Positions 32,238 to 41,669 of a DNA stretch of 64,000 nucleotides are shown piece after piece (positions within the stretch are counted from its first letter, which is position 1; every line of letters starts with the position of its first letter). This DNA comes from Acidobacteriota bacterium (lineage in GTDB: Bacteria > Acidobacteriota > Terriglobia > UBA7540): NCBI GenBank assembly GCA_021817045.1, contig JAKAWG010000017.1, positions 1 to 64,000 on the forward strand, written 5' to 3'. The notes under the pieces were generated by a model. It saw only the letters and a list, made by a program, of their open reading frames with translations. It ran no database searches and had not been told where the DNA came from. Position numbers and translations under genes: made by a program.

Positions 32238-33779
32238 CTAATCCGATGCGGGTTTCGGTGCGCGTGCTTCAGGTTGCTTAAGGCCTTGTCGTACAAATAT
32301 TACGCTTAAGTTGTCCTCATACACTCGCCTCCAGTCTGGCAGAGTGGCGAGTACCGTGCTAAGCGGATCACGCGAGGTCAGCACGCACGTGCGAAAACCA
32401 TACTCTTGCAGGACGAACCGTGTCGTAGTGTGGTTTCGTATCAAACCGGGCAGGTCCTGAAAAACCGTGGAGAAGTCGTAGACTCCTGGCCAGGGGACGC
32501 TGGAAAGCTTTTGTCCGGAATTAAGTTTCCAGGCCACGTACCCTCCCCAGGCGGAGGTGTCAAGAATCGGTTCGGAACGGGGATACTGCGCCAAATAACT
32601 TATAGCCTGTTCCGGATAGCGTTCGTTTTCCGCTTTCGCCAGGGTAGGCGCAGAGGGGAAAGAGACGAGTATCCCGATCAAGGTCGCTGCAATGAGAATC
32701 GCATTCCAGACATAGTGCTGGGTGCTAGTCTCAAAATCAGGAAGCCAATTGGCAAATCGCACAGCAATCCAGGGCGTCATGACGAGCAGGATTAGCGGAA
32801 GCGCTCGAAACTGGAGACTGGCAATCGCGAAAGCGATCACTATCGAGGCGAGATCAGCGAAGGGGGATAGTCCAGCGCGAAGGAGTCCAGCCGCCAGCCC
32901 TGCCCACAGGATTAAGCACAGAACAAGCACCGGCCCCGCCGGCGCGAGGCCGTGGAAATTTGTGGGGAGCCCCGCCGATTCGAAAGGCCGGCGCGCCAGC
33001 GCTTCAAAAGGGTACACAGCGAGGCGAGGTCCATAAGGCGTAAATGCCAGCGCCAGAACGCAAAGCAGCGTTACGACTAACAAATGGCGGCGCTGATCCT
33101 TCCGCCAGAGCGCCTCGCCTTCGACGTCTATTGTTCCCTTCGGGCCGCAGAGCCCGTAAATTCCCACGGCCAGCAGTCCCAGGGCAACTGTTCCGCTCAG
33201 ATTAACCCAGACCGCGAAAATAAATGGCAGGATCCATACCCTTTTTTGGATACCCCCACGAAAGCGTTCCAGCACGATCAGCGTCGCCGCCAGGCAAACG
33301 TATCCAAACAGACTCGGATTTAACGTCAGAGAGCGACCGAGGAAAGGCAGGATCAACGTGCAAGACGCGAAGGCCGCTAGAGCGCTTCTACTTCTCAAGT
33401 AAGCCAGATAATATAGGAAAACCGTGAACACTGTGGAAAAACGAATCAGTAAAGCCGTAAGACCACGCAGCCCCGCCAGCCGCGCTGCAGTAGCCATCAC
33501 TACCTTGCTCTCCCACTCGTAGGCATTCCGTACCTCAGCGTGGGTACTGGCGCGATAAACACTTGACTTTGGCAAGGCCTTCGTAGCCAGGATGTGTTCG
33601 CCGGCAGCGATTTGCCACCATGCCTTCGAGTCAGGAAGCTTGTTCCGCACCTGAACAAAAACTCCCGCGACGAGGAGCGCTCCCAGAACGACAGGAAACG
33701 AGAAGAGTCTTTTAAGTCGGTGAGGCCCTGGACTCTTGTTTGATGAAGAAGTTTCAGCTTGCTCGTTCTTAACTTTCAC
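32238..33779 (-). CDS. GT-C-like polytopic membrane protein (paralogue family of 53071 and 56568)
   Basis: This 513-residue protein has about ten hydrophobic helices. It begins with a short hydrophilic stretch, then 'LPDSKAWWQIAAGEHILATK' in place of the 'DxWWHLRNAQY' motif of its two paralogues. The middle contains 'LGRSLTLNPSLFGYVCLAAT' and the C-terminal soluble part contains 'WGGYVAWKLNSGQKLSSVPW'. The architecture (membrane core plus periplasmic C-terminal domain) suggests a GT-C-type glycosyltransferase that uses lipid-linked sugars, but no catalytic assignment is possible. The start is GTG at 33777-33779. It is the first minus-strand gene after the Kelch gene and stands apart from the other copies. 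Confidence 0.65.
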   Translation of the reverse strand: MKVKNEQAETSSSNKSPGPHRLKRLFSFPVVLGALLVAGVFVQVRNKLPDSKAWWQIAAGEHILATKALPKSSVYRASTHAEVRNAYEWESKVVMATAARLAGLRGLTALLIRFSTVFTVFLYYLAYLRSRSALAAFASCTLILPFLGRSLTLNPSLFGYVCLAATLIVLERFRGGIQKRVWILPFIFAVWVNLSGTVALGLLAVGIYGLCGPKGTIDVEGEALWRKDQRRHLLVVTLLCVLALAFTPYGPRLAVYPFEALARRPFESAGLPTNFHGLAPAGPVLVLCLILWAGLAAGLLRAGLSPFADLASIVIAFAIASLQFRALPLILLVMTPWIAVRFANWLPDFETSTQHYVWNAILIAATLIGILVSFPSAPTLAKAENERYPEQAISYLAQYPRSEPILDTSAWGGYVAWKLNSGQKLSSVPWPGVYDFSTVFQDLPGLIRNHTTTRFVLQEYGFRTCVLTSRDPLSTVLATLPDWRRVYEDNLSVIFVRQGLKQPEARAPKPASD

Positions 33780-33970
33780 CTTGCCTTCGTCTCGAATGGG
33801 ACTGTTCCTCTCTCAGTGCGACAGAACAACCAAGTAAGGGCAACCTGCAAGACTCCCGGCCATTGAGACAGCGACACTTCTTGAGCAATGACGCAGTGAC
33901 CACAACGATCAGGCACACTTCAGCGCCAGCATATCGTCATACCACTACGGTTGGCCGCTCCGGACCGGAG

Positions 33971-34402
33971 TCAGACGCGGTTCCCAGCTCCGTCCGGCAC
34001 CTCGGATCCCTTCTCCCGCGCGCTCCCCGTAACATCATAGCAACCGATGCGCAGTTGATCGCCCATCTCGGTGCGACTTCGAAAAATCGTGTGGGGGGGA
34101 AGTTCGAGGACGCTTTCCGCGCGAAGGTGGGGCCGCGTGATAGAAAACGGGCGCAAGAGTTCGCGCAACCCCACCACGCGGTTATTTTTGTCAAGCAAGA
34201 CGACATCGATCGAAAACACCATCCCGATCGTGTGGATCGAGTTGCACGGCAAAATCCAAATCCCGCTATTGGCCGGGAGACTGCGCTTTCCCAGAAGCCC
34301 AATCATCCGTCCGAAGAGTGTGTCGGCAACCTTCACTCGAAGAGCCAGAAACGTCTCTTTCGTCGTATTGTAGACAAATACCCCTTCACGCATGTCGCCC
34401 AT
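33971..34402 (-). CDS. DUF192 family protein
   Basis: This 143-residue protein matches the small DUF192 fold. 'LRVKVADTLFGRMIGLLGKR' is followed by 'SGIWILPCNSIHTIGM', in which the Cys-x-x-Ile-His segment is the most conserved part, then 'DVVLLDKNNRVVGLRELL'. DUF192 proteins are frequent near Tad pilus and secretion genes; their role is unknown. There is no signal peptide in this copy, unlike many family members. It is co-directional with and just downstream of the Tad genes. Confidence 0.85.
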   Translation of the reverse strand: MGDMREGVFVYNTTKETFLALRVKVADTLFGRMIGLLGKRSLPANSGIWILPCNSIHTIGMVFSIDVVLLDKNNRVVGLRELLRPFSITRPHLRAESVLELPPHTIFRSRTEMGDQLRIGCYDVTGSAREKGSEVPDGAGNRV

Positions 34403-34434
34403 TGTTAGACAACCTCGCCTCTCGAATAGAGTGG

Positions 34435-34533
34435 CTAACGGGTGGTTCTCCTCTTCCGTCTTTGGACGAGAATAACCAATACGGCCACTGCCAGAATCGC
34501 CGAAATGATCCGGATTAACGTAATGCCATCCAC
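34435..34533 (-). CDS. 32-residue single-helix membrane peptide
   Basis: GTG 34531-34533 follows 'aaaggag' at good spacing. The product begins 'VDGITLIRIISAILAVAVLV' and ends with six Arg/Lys among the last eight residues ('QRRKRRTTR'), so it is one membrane helix with a positive cytoplasmic tail. It lies 35 bases downstream of tadC and 32 upstream of the DUF192 gene, all on one strand. The strong ribosome binding site and the clean topology support a real gene; no family is known to me. Confidence 0.6.
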   Translation of the reverse strand: MDGITLIRIISAILAVAVLVILVQRRKRRTTR

Positions 34534-34568
34534 GTTTTTTCTCCTTTGATAGTGAAATTCCGTACTAC

Positions 34569-35471
34569 TCAAAAAAACTTGCTGAAACTTTTCATGATGG
34601 CGATCACGGCTGGCGCGACCGTCACGATGAAAATGCTCGGAAAGATGAAGAACACGAGCGGCAAGACCAGCTTGATAGTCGTCTTGGCCGCCTTTTCCTC
34701 CGCTTCCTGCCGTCGTTGAGTTCGCAGTGCATCCGCAAACACCCCAAGCGATCGCGAAATAGGAGTTCCGAAGCGTTCCGTCTGAACTAACATGTTGACG
34801 AAAGATCTGACGTTCGCTACTCCCGTCCGGTCGGCCATGGCACGCCAAGCGGTGATACGCGGATTCCCAGCGCGCTGCTCGAGATTGATCTGCGTAAACT
34901 CGTCGCTAATTTCTTTGTGGGTAATTCCCAGGTCGTGTCCTACCCGAACGATAGCTTGATCAAGTCCCAGGCCTGCCTCAATGCAGATGGAAAGCAGGTC
35001 AAGTGCATCAGGAAGTCCGAGCCGGATTCGCTCTTTTCTCTTCACGATCGCTTGCGATAACCATACGTCCGGCGCGAAAAATGCGCCTGTCACCGCAAGG
35101 AAGAACCAGAAAATCGTGTTGTCCTTCACGAAAAACGCGACAGCCAGGCCGGCGAGTGCAGGCAGGAGCAATCGGATGCCCAAAAAGATATCCGCGTGCT
35201 CCGACTTTCGATAACCCGCGAGTGCAAGACGCCGCACGACCTCCGGATTCGGGTCTGAGCCAATAAGCTTCCTAATTCCGCCGAATAGATGGCTCAATCC
35301 GCTTGCGCTGAGCAATCTGAGGCGCTTCTCGCTCTCTTCAGAAAGCGGGCTGGCAATGCGGGTGACTTCAGCTAGCCGGGCACTCTCCGGTGAGGGAGCG
35401 CCAACGAGAAAAAACAGCACAAAAGAAACAATTAGGAGCAGAACTCCGGGAATGACAAGCGTGTATGGCAT
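34569..35471 (-). CDS. tadC: Tad pilus inner-membrane platform protein TadC (GspF-like)
   Basis: This 300-residue member of the type II secretion F family has an N-terminal membrane helix ('LVIPGVLLLIVSFVLFFLVG'), a cytoplasmic four-helix domain ('LGLPDALDLLSICIEAGLG', 'FTQINLEQRAGNPRITAW', 'VQTERFGTPISRSL') and two C-terminal helices ('TTIKLVLPLVFFIFPSIFI'). It forms the platform that couples the CpaF ATPase to pilin extraction. It begins six bases after tadB, in the usual TadA-TadB-TadC order. Confidence 0.9.
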   Translation of the reverse strand: MPYTLVIPGVLLLIVSFVLFFLVGAPSPESARLAEVTRIASPLSEESEKRLRLLSASGLSHLFGGIRKLIGSDPNPEVVRRLALAGYRKSEHADIFLGIRLLLPALAGLAVAFFVKDNTIFWFFLAVTGAFFAPDVWLSQAIVKRKERIRLGLPDALDLLSICIEAGLGLDQAIVRVGHDLGITHKEISDEFTQINLEQRAGNPRITAWRAMADRTGVANVRSFVNMLVQTERFGTPISRSLGVFADALRTQRRQEAEEKAAKTTIKLVLPLVFFIFPSIFIVTVAPAVIAIMKSFSKFF

Positions 35472-35476
35472 CTTTC

Positions 35477-36433
35477 CTAAACCTTAATGTTAACGATCTT
35501 CCGGATCGCGTAAATGCCGATGGCCATCATCGTAAGACCTACGTACACGAGATGGCGTCCCAAGGGATCCGTCCAGAGAGCTTTCTCGTAGTTGTGATTT
35601 ACGAGATTAATCAAAATAAACACTACGAAGGGCATGATACAAAGAATCCATCCGGAAACCCGGCCCTGCGCTGTATAGATCCGCAGTTGTCCACGCAGCC
35701 GAATCCTCTCCCTCATCACGGCCGACGTCTTATCCAGGATTTCGGCGAGATTGCCTCCAGTTTCCTTCTGAACCAGAATCGCCGTAGCCAGGAACCTCAC
35801 ATCGTCCAATGGGATACGATTGAGAAGATTGACGATCGCCTCGCGAAGAGGCAAACCGAGGTTTTGCTCTTTGAAGAGAATGCGAAACTCACTGGCAACC
35901 GGCTCAGCAATCTCTTCAGCTACCATTTCGAATACCGATGAGATGGAATGACCAGCTCGCAACCCTCGGGCCATTAGGTCGACCGTTTCAGGCAGCAGGG
36001 CGGCGAAGCGGCGGAACCTCACAGAACGTTTGAAGGCCAGGTAAGCGTAAGGGGCCGAGGCGATGATCAGGCCGATGAGGCCAGCAAACAGTAAGCCGTC
36101 CGTCCAGAAGAAGGTGGCCAGGGTAACGACGCAGAAAGCCGCAAGCGAGCCCAGCAGCAGTGACGAGACGGGCCAATCAGAGCCTGCTTGGGAAACGAAA
36201 AGCCGCAGCCTGACAGCACCCGGCAACCGACGTAACCACTCGTTCAGCCAGGGCACCGCGCTGAGCGCTTCTTCTTTCAGGATCGTGGTTCCATCCTCGC
36301 TGAGAGAAAAAATCGCTCCGATACGGCTGAGGTGCTGTTCGACGGCAATTTCATGTTTCGTGGGTCTCGCAAACCACGCCATGACTGCGAAGGTCACGAT
36401 AAACAAGAATCCGAAGAGGATAATTTCAGCCAT
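35477..36433 (-). CDS. tadB: Tad pilus inner-membrane platform protein TadB (GspF-like)
   Basis: This 318-residue GspF-type protein partners with TadC. It opens with the membrane helix 'ILFGFLFIVTFAVMAWFA', two further helices near residue 90-130 ('LLLGSLAAFCVVTLATFFW'), then the F domain with 'LLPETVDLMARGLRAGHSI', 'FRILFKEQNLGLPLREAI' and 'ILVQKETGGNLAEILDKTS'. Two C-terminal helices end it. This completes the inner-membrane machinery together with the ATPase encoded 111 bases upstream. Confidence 0.9.
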   Translation of the reverse strand: MAEIILFGFLFIVTFAVMAWFARPTKHEIAVEQHLSRIGAIFSLSEDGTTILKEEALSAVPWLNEWLRRLPGAVRLRLFVSQAGSDWPVSSLLLGSLAAFCVVTLATFFWTDGLLFAGLIGLIIASAPYAYLAFKRSVRFRRFAALLPETVDLMARGLRAGHSISSVFEMVAEEIAEPVASEFRILFKEQNLGLPLREAIVNLLNRIPLDDVRFLATAILVQKETGGNLAEILDKTSAVMRERIRLRGQLRIYTAQGRVSGWILCIMPFVVFILINLVNHNYEKALWTDPLGRHLVYVGLTMMAIGIYAIRKIVNIKV

Positions 36434-36544
36434 GCGAATTCAACTCTCGTCCTGCCATTGTGAAGCGCTCAGCCCGCTATGACCGGGGCATCATTGCGGT
36501 CGGCGGCTGGTCTTACACGATGGGACGGCACTCTTACAGCGCCT

Positions 36545-37903
36545 TCATATCTCCAAAGAATGCTCAAACATGCCAGCCGGCAAGGTAAGTCCTGAAGCTT
36601 TAAGCTTCTCGGCAAATCTGGGCCGGATGCCCGTAGACATGAACCGTCCGAGGACACGGCCCTCCGGGGAAATACCGTGTTTCTCAAAGAGGAAAATATC
36701 CTGCATGCTGACGACCTCCTCATCCATTCCAGTGATCTCCGTGAGATGGGTTAGTCGGCGCGTGCCGTCGCTCATGCGCGAGATCTGTATCACAATGGTG
36801 ATCGCCGAGGCGATCTGCTGGCGAACTGCCCTTTCGGGCAGATTTAGATTGGCCATCAGCGCCATCGTTTCAATGCGGGAGATCGCATCCCGGGGGCTGT
36901 TGGCGTGAACCGTGGTGAGCGAGCCGTCATGCCCGGTATTCATTGCTTGAAGCATGTCGAGAGCTTCTTCGCCGCGGACCTCGCCTACGATGATGCGGTC
37001 GGGTCGCATGCGAAGGGCGTTCCGCACCAGCGCCCTCTGGTGCACGTCGCCCTTGCCTTCGACATTCGCAGGGCGGCATTCAAGCCTCACCACATGCTTC
37101 TGCTTCAATTGCAGCTCCGCCGAGTCCTCGACGGTGACAATTCTTTCTTTGCCGGAGATGAAACCCGACAATACGTTCAAGAGCGTTGTCTTGCCGGCGC
37201 CGGTTCCACCGGAAACTACGATGCTGAGCCGCGCCTGGACGGCTCCTTTCAACAGGTCAAGGATCGGAGGCGTCAGCGTACGATTTGTTAACAGGTCATC
37301 CGCAGTGATGGGAGTGTGCCCGAAACGGCGGATGGACATCGCCGGCCCGTCCACGGCGAGCGGAGGGATGATAACGTTCACGCGTGAGCCGTCTGGCAGC
37401 CTTGCGTCGACCATGGGCGAGGACTCATCTACCCGCCGGCCCACCGCTGACACGATTTTGTCGATAATGTGCATCAGATGGCTGTCATCCTTGAACATCA
37501 CGTTCGTCTCTTCGAGGATTCCCGCTCGTTCAACGTAGACGTGCTTGTGGGTATTCACGAGGACATCGTTGACCGTCGGATCCTGAAGCAACGGCTCCAG
37601 AGGACCGAGGCCGAACACCTCGTCCAGCACCTCGCGGGAAAGCCTTTCCCTCTCGGCCGCACTCATCGGGACGGCCAGCTTTCCGACCAAGTCCTGGATC
37701 ACGGAAAAAATCTGGGTCCGGAGACGCGCGTCTTTGAATACAGCCACCTTCTCCAGATCCACGCGGCTCAGCAGATCGCGGTGTACCGAAGATTTCGTTT
37801 CCTGATACGCTTTGAAGCTCAGCCCCGCCAGCTTCGTCTCGCCACCGAGAGGCGGAACTCCCGCCCCTCCCCAAGGCATCGAGCTACGATCAAGTTCTCC
37901 CAT
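36545..37903 (-). CDS. cpaF: Tad/Flp pilus assembly ATPase CpaF (TadA)
   Basis: This secretion ATPase of the VirB11/CpaF type powers Flp pilus assembly at the inner membrane. The Walker A motif is '[18 protein letters not shown]', the Walker B region is in '[20 protein letters not shown]' and the His box is in '[20 protein letters not shown]'. The N-terminal domain includes '[20 protein letters not shown]'. The start is placed at ATG 37901-37903 ('[11 protein letters not shown]'), with 'aaggggaac' upstream. TTG 37954 and ATG 37930 are longer alternatives without good ribosome binding sites. The product is 452 residues, a normal length. Confidence 0.92.
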   Translation of the reverse strand: MGELDRSSMPWGGAGVPPLGGETKLAGLSFKAYQETKSSVHRDLLSRVDLEKVAVFKDARLRTQIFSVIQDLVGKLAVPMSAAERERLSREVLDEVFGLGPLEPLLQDPTVNDVLVNTHKHVYVERAGILEETNVMFKDDSHLMHIIDKIVSAVGRRVDESSPMVDARLPDGSRVNVIIPPLAVDGPAMSIRRFGHTPITADDLLTNRTLTPPILDLLKGAVQARLSIVVSGGTGAGKTTLLNVLSGFISGKERIVTVEDSAELQLKQKHVVRLECRPANVEGKGDVHQRALVRNALRMRPDRIIVGEVRGEEALDMLQAMNTGHDGSLTTVHANSPRDAISRIETMALMANLNLPERAVRQQIASAITIVIQISRMSDGTRRLTHLTEITGMDEEVVSMQDIFLFEKHGISPEGRVLGRFMSTGIRPRFAEKLKASGLTLPAGMFEHSLEI

Positions 37904-37998
37904 TTTGTAGTTCCCCTTACTCCGCCCCATGGATCCGTTGACCTCACAGAACAATGCGCTACGATAAAGTCAATTCCGGCGTTTCTGTAGGCGATGGC

Positions 37999-39249
37999 TC
38001 AGCTCCCCAAAAGACTCAGCAGCCCTTTACCTCGCTTTGCCTTTTTCTCATCCGCCGCAGGTTTGGTTCCCAAGGAACTCGCCCACGCCGTAACAGCCCG
38101 AGCCAGTTCCGAGCCCTGCGCCTGCTCCATTGGGTTGCCCGAGTTGGCCGCCCGGATCGCCTCCTGGTAAGCGTTTGGAATCTTCCAGTCGATCTTTCTT
38201 TGAATCGCCCTCTCTATCTGGTCCTCGCTGATGGTTCCCCTCTTCGAAAATCGGTTCAGAACAATCTTGATCTTTTCTCTGGGATACGCTCGCTGGCTGA
38301 AATAACTCAGATAACGAACCGTATTCCGCAGGGCTGAGACTTCCGCAACCGTGACCATATACACTTGGTGCGACCGTTGGAGAATCTCGCGGTTGGCTTC
38401 TGTCAGCCCCGGCGGACAATCCACGATAATGAAGTCGTATCCCGATCTCAGCAGTTCCACCGTTTGTCCCATCGCCAAAGGCGTAACCGGGTGATCCGGC
38501 TCAAAAACCTGGGGCGCAAGCAAAGCGTGTACTCCGCTCGGGTGGGAAGCCACGAATCCATGCAGGAGTTCGGCATCCAGCCGGTCCACACTCTCGACAA
38601 GTTGATAGAAATGGTATTCGTGCTTCGTCAGGCCCAGGTGTAAGCCCACGTCGCCCAGGTCAGGATGAAAGTCTATTAGCAGCGTCCTGCGCCCGCAGAG
38701 CTTGGCCAAAGAGGCGGAAAGGTGAATTGCTAATGTTGTGACCCCCGTGCCACCCTTGGCGCCGATGAACGTGACGATTTGCGCTACGGTCTGTTCCCCT
38801 TTTTCCCGTTTTCTTGCCCCTACCCGAGCGACAGCTTCCAGGAGGGGGTCTTGCCCGAGCGGCTTGATGAGGTATTCGCTACACCCGCTACGCATCGCCT
38901 GTATGATGAGGTCGGGCTGCGCGTTTGACGATACCGCGAAGATTGCTACATCTTCAGACCTCTCGCGAATGCGCTCGGCCGTCTGGATCGCGAGCCTGCG
39001 GTCGGGATCCAGATCGATCAGGCAAATGTCTGGCGCAATCTGAGTAATCCGGTCGAGCACCCGATCGTCCGTTTCTCCGCCATACGCGTGCAACTCCCCT
39101 TCGAGTCGTACCAGCGGAGTGCTCTTCACGAATTGGCTCAACAGAGCCGTAGAATCCGAGTCAAGGCAAATCCCCATCACGGAAAGAGTCGCACCCGAGG
39201 AGTATCCGCCCGGCTCAGAAGATCTCGTGATATTCCGCGTGTCCATCAT
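37999..39249 (-). CDS. cpaE: Pilus assembly protein CpaE/TadZ (receiver-like domain plus MinD-like ATPase)
   Basis: This 416-residue protein positions Tad pilus machinery at the cell pole. Residues about 22-145 are receiver-like ('VMGICLDSDSTALLSQFV', 'APDICLIDLDPDRRLAIQ', 'SEYLIKPLGQDPLLEAV'), and from about 160 there is a ParA/MinD-type ATPase. Its deviant Walker A is 'FIGAKGGTGVTTLAIHLS' (GTGVTT in place of GVGKT), so ATP hydrolysis may be weak, a feature of TadZ-type proteins. 'RRTLLIDFHPDLGDVGLHLG' carries the following acidic motif. Its ATG overlaps the stop of cpaC by four bases. Confidence 0.9.
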   Translation of the reverse strand: MMDTRNITRSSEPGGYSSGATLSVMGICLDSDSTALLSQFVKSTPLVRLEGELHAYGGETDDRVLDRITQIAPDICLIDLDPDRRLAIQTAERIRERSEDVAIFAVSSNAQPDLIIQAMRSGCSEYLIKPLGQDPLLEAVARVGARKREKGEQTVAQIVTFIGAKGGTGVTTLAIHLSASLAKLCGRRTLLIDFHPDLGDVGLHLGLTKHEYHFYQLVESVDRLDAELLHGFVASHPSGVHALLAPQVFEPDHPVTPLAMGQTVELLRSGYDFIIVDCPPGLTEANREILQRSHQVYMVTVAEVSALRNTVRYLSYFSQRAYPREKIKIVLNRFSKRGTISEDQIERAIQRKIDWKIPNAYQEAIRAANSGNPMEQAQGSELARAVTAWASSLGTKPAADEKKAKRGKGLLSLLGS

Positions 39250-40658
39250 TTCTGCTTGTCCGCAGCCGTTCCCTTTGCGGGAGCGTCTGTGTTGCCCGGC
39301 AAGTTGCGGTCGAACTCAGGATTATTCAGGTACGGCATAGGCGGCTTCGGCAACTGCCATGTCCTTGGCGCAGAATTCACTGGATCGACAATGTAGGGTG
39401 TCACGAGTACCAGCAGCTCCGTTGTCGTCGGATTAAGCGATCGGGACCGGAAAAACTGGCCCAGAATCGGAATGTCACCGACACCCGGCACCTTCTCGAG
39501 CTGCGCTGTCATCCGCTGATCAAGAAGTCCTGCGATACCGAAGGACTGCCCGTCCCTAAGCTCAATTTCCGTGTCCGCGCGGCGGGTTGAGATGGCCGGT
39601 ATCGTGAAACCTGCGATCGTAACGGCGTTCGAATAATCCAGCGTGCTTACCTCCGGCCGCACCGCCAGACGGACTATGTTGCTCGGTTCGATGTACCCCG
39701 TAAAATTGAGCCGCACGCCGAATGGCTGGAACTGGATCGTTACGGCGCCGATGTTCGCGGAGGACTGTACCACCGGAATAGGAAACTCACCGCCTGCCAG
39801 GAAGCTGGCTTTTTGTCCATCCAACGCCAGCAGGTTTGGAGATGCCAGAATCTGCAGGACGTTCTTCTGTTGCAAAGCCTTAATCATCGTTCCCAAGTGA
39901 AGGTCCGGGCGAAAGAGAAAGATATTCAATAAGTCGGAAAAGCCAAACTGGGTTGAAAACGCCCTCGTCAGGGAGGGCGAGGTATCCGAGAGGTTGAAGG
40001 GGCCGCCGCCCGGCCCCGATACACTCCCGAACTGCTGGGTAGTTGCGGATCCGATTGTGTTGCCTGCGCCGGTGCTGATTAAGTTAAAGCCGAGTTCGCT
40101 GAGTTTCGCGCGGTCTATCTCGGCAAACTTGACTTCCAGCAAGATCTGCCGCTCATGGGGCGGATTAACCATGAGCGAGTTGACAACTTGCGTCGAAAAC
40201 CCCGTGGCCAGCTTGCCGAGGCCGTCAGCCGTGCGCTGGTCAGTTACGGTTCCGGAAAGAATCACCCGCGGGCCGTCGGCGAGCACCTGAATGGGCTCCC
40301 CAGGGTAGGCGCTATCGATGGCGGTTCGCAGTGGCGCTACGTCGATATCCACGATCACGTCCAGCATGCGCGATCTGCCGCTTTCGTCCCAAAGTATCAG
40401 GCTGCTCTCACCCGCCGTCTTAGCCTCTACCACCACTTGCATCGGACTGGTGCCGAGAGCACTGATTACCGCCGGATTGCTCACGAGAACGCGCTTGATC
40501 GGCGCCTGCGTATTGATCACAATCGATCTACCGACCAGGATGTGAACCGTTTGTCCTCCCGGCGAAATCCCTGGCGCTTGCTGCCCGAAGCCAGCCAGCG
40601 CCCCGGTAAAGAGAATGACGATCAGTGCCGTCATTGTCGTTCTGGTTCGCAATTTCAC
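39246..40658 (-). CDS. cpaC: Outer-membrane secretin CpaC (RcpA)
   Basis: This 470-residue secretin has a signal peptide ('MTALIVILFTGALAGFGQQA'). Residues about 30-110 are the N-terminal pilus-secretin domain ('GRSIVINTQAPIKRVLVSNP'), then a BON/N-domain ('ILSGTVTDQRTADGLGKL') and the beta-barrel secretin core ('LQILASPNLLALDGQKASFL', 'RLNFTGYIEPSNIVRLAV' and 'IPILGQFFRSRSLNPTTTEL', followed by 'LVTPYIV'). It forms the pore for the Flp pilus. The start is GTG at 40656-40658 with 'gaggggggacaga' upstream. Confidence 0.92.
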   Translation of the reverse strand: MKLRTRTTMTALIVILFTGALAGFGQQAPGISPGGQTVHILVGRSIVINTQAPIKRVLVSNPAVISALGTSPMQVVVEAKTAGESSLILWDESGRSRMLDVIVDIDVAPLRTAIDSAYPGEPIQVLADGPRVILSGTVTDQRTADGLGKLATGFSTQVVNSLMVNPPHERQILLEVKFAEIDRAKLSELGFNLISTGAGNTIGSATTQQFGSVSGPGGGPFNLSDTSPSLTRAFSTQFGFSDLLNIFLFRPDLHLGTMIKALQQKNVLQILASPNLLALDGQKASFLAGGEFPIPVVQSSANIGAVTIQFQPFGVRLNFTGYIEPSNIVRLAVRPEVSTLDYSNAVTIAGFTIPAISTRRADTEIELRDGQSFGIAGLLDQRMTAQLEKVPGVGDIPILGQFFRSRSLNPTTTELLVLVTPYIVDPVNSAPRTWQLPKPPMPYLNNPEFDRNLPGNTDAPAKGTAADKQK

Positions 40659-40695
40659 TCTGTCCCCCCTCTTTCCTCGTTACCCCTTACTACCT

Positions 40696-41508
40696 TCAGA
40701 ACTTTTCTTCGGAGCGCTTCTCTCCTTGTATGACTTCCAGGATATAGACCTGCGGCGCGGCGGGCTTGACCGCGTGCTTCACTACCCGCCGCGGGCCAAC
40801 GTGGGCAGGGCGGGCGGGCGGCTTGGCCCCGTAAGCCAACTCGGATAATTGGGTCGGAGTGAGCTTCGGGGTTCCGGCATCTGCTCCGTTGCGCAGCACG
40901 AACTGGATTTGTCCCTCGCTACTTGCCAGTAGCAGCTTTTGCGAATCCTCCGGGCTTACGAGCAGCGTCACCACGCTCACCTCCTGCGGCTTTCCGGAAG
41001 GGTCCGGTTCAATCTTTTCTCCCGCCGTCAGCACTCCGACATTCTGCAGAATGGTCTGCGTCTCCGGACCAGACCTGCTACCGGGCGGATTGTACGTCGC
41101 GACCACGTCCACGTGCGACCCCGGGTAAAGAAAACCCGCCACGCCCGTTACCGCATTCGACTTCACCGACGTTGCCCTCATTCCCGTTGGGATCTTCACC
41201 GACAGGCCGATTCCTGAATTTGGGTCCGCCAGGTCGAACTTAAGCACTGGCTCCCCCCGCTCCAGGGGATAAATAAGCGGATGGCCGGCAACCTTGCTGA
41301 TCTGGTTATATGAGCCGGCCAATGGAACGGAAATCGGCCAATCTATCGTGACCAGGTCCTTCGCCCCCAAAGCGATTCCTGCCGGCAAGTCTTTTCCTGC
41401 GGCTACCACCTTGACGGTCTGCGGATGAGCCCGGCTCACAATCAGGCGTCGGTAGAGGAACCAGGTTCCTCCGCCCGCCACCACCGCTGCCAAAACGAAT
41501 GCTGTCAA
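40696..41508 (-). CDS. cpaB: Pilus assembly protein CpaB (RcpC)
   Basis: This 270-residue periplasmic component has an N-terminal membrane helix ('FVLAAVVAGGGTWFLYRRLI'), an SAF domain ('VKVVAAGKDLPAGIALGAKD', 'HPLIYPLERGEPVLKFDL') and the RcpC/CpaB core ('IPTGMRATSVKSNAVTGVAG', 'YPGSHVDVVATYN', 'VSVVTLLVSPEDSQKLLLA'). It lies 37 bases upstream of cpaC. The nominal start is TTG at 41508. A 'ggggagg' lies farther upstream without a normal start codon at the right distance, so the exact N-terminus is uncertain. The C-terminal tail is Pro/Ala-rich. Confidence 0.88.
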   Translation of the reverse strand: MTAFVLAAVVAGGGTWFLYRRLIVSRAHPQTVKVVAAGKDLPAGIALGAKDLVTIDWPISVPLAGSYNQISKVAGHPLIYPLERGEPVLKFDLADPNSGIGLSVKIPTGMRATSVKSNAVTGVAGFLYPGSHVDVVATYNPPGSRSGPETQTILQNVGVLTAGEKIEPDPSGKPQEVSVVTLLVSPEDSQKLLLASSEGQIQFVLRNGADAGTPKLTPTQLSELAYGAKPPARPAHVGPRRVVKHAVKPAAPQVYILEVIQGEKRSEEKF

Positions 41509-41539
41509 AATCCGCCGTAAGTCCGTAAGTCACCTCCCC

Positions 41540-41605
41540 AAAAACTCATCACGGAGAGCACAGGGAGCGCCGGGGTTTCTTTGGTTGCTCCGTGCCCTCT
41601 TTGGA
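41540..41605. repeat. Dispersed repeat of the 'cacggagagcacaggga' type
   Basis: Contains 'cacggagagcacagggagc' and 'gctccgtgccctctttgg', imperfectly complementary to each other. The same phrase occurs at 42945-43100 and 63660-63690. Confidence 0.5.
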
Positions 41606-41669
41606 CCACCCGTAGTCTCCTCCTTAGCAAGAAGGAGATTCAGGGGTGGTTCATCAAACCGTTCTTCAC

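Noticed and set aside
33863-34408. 181-codon plus-strand frame opposite DUF192
   Set aside because: Shadow of the DUF192 gene; no domain.
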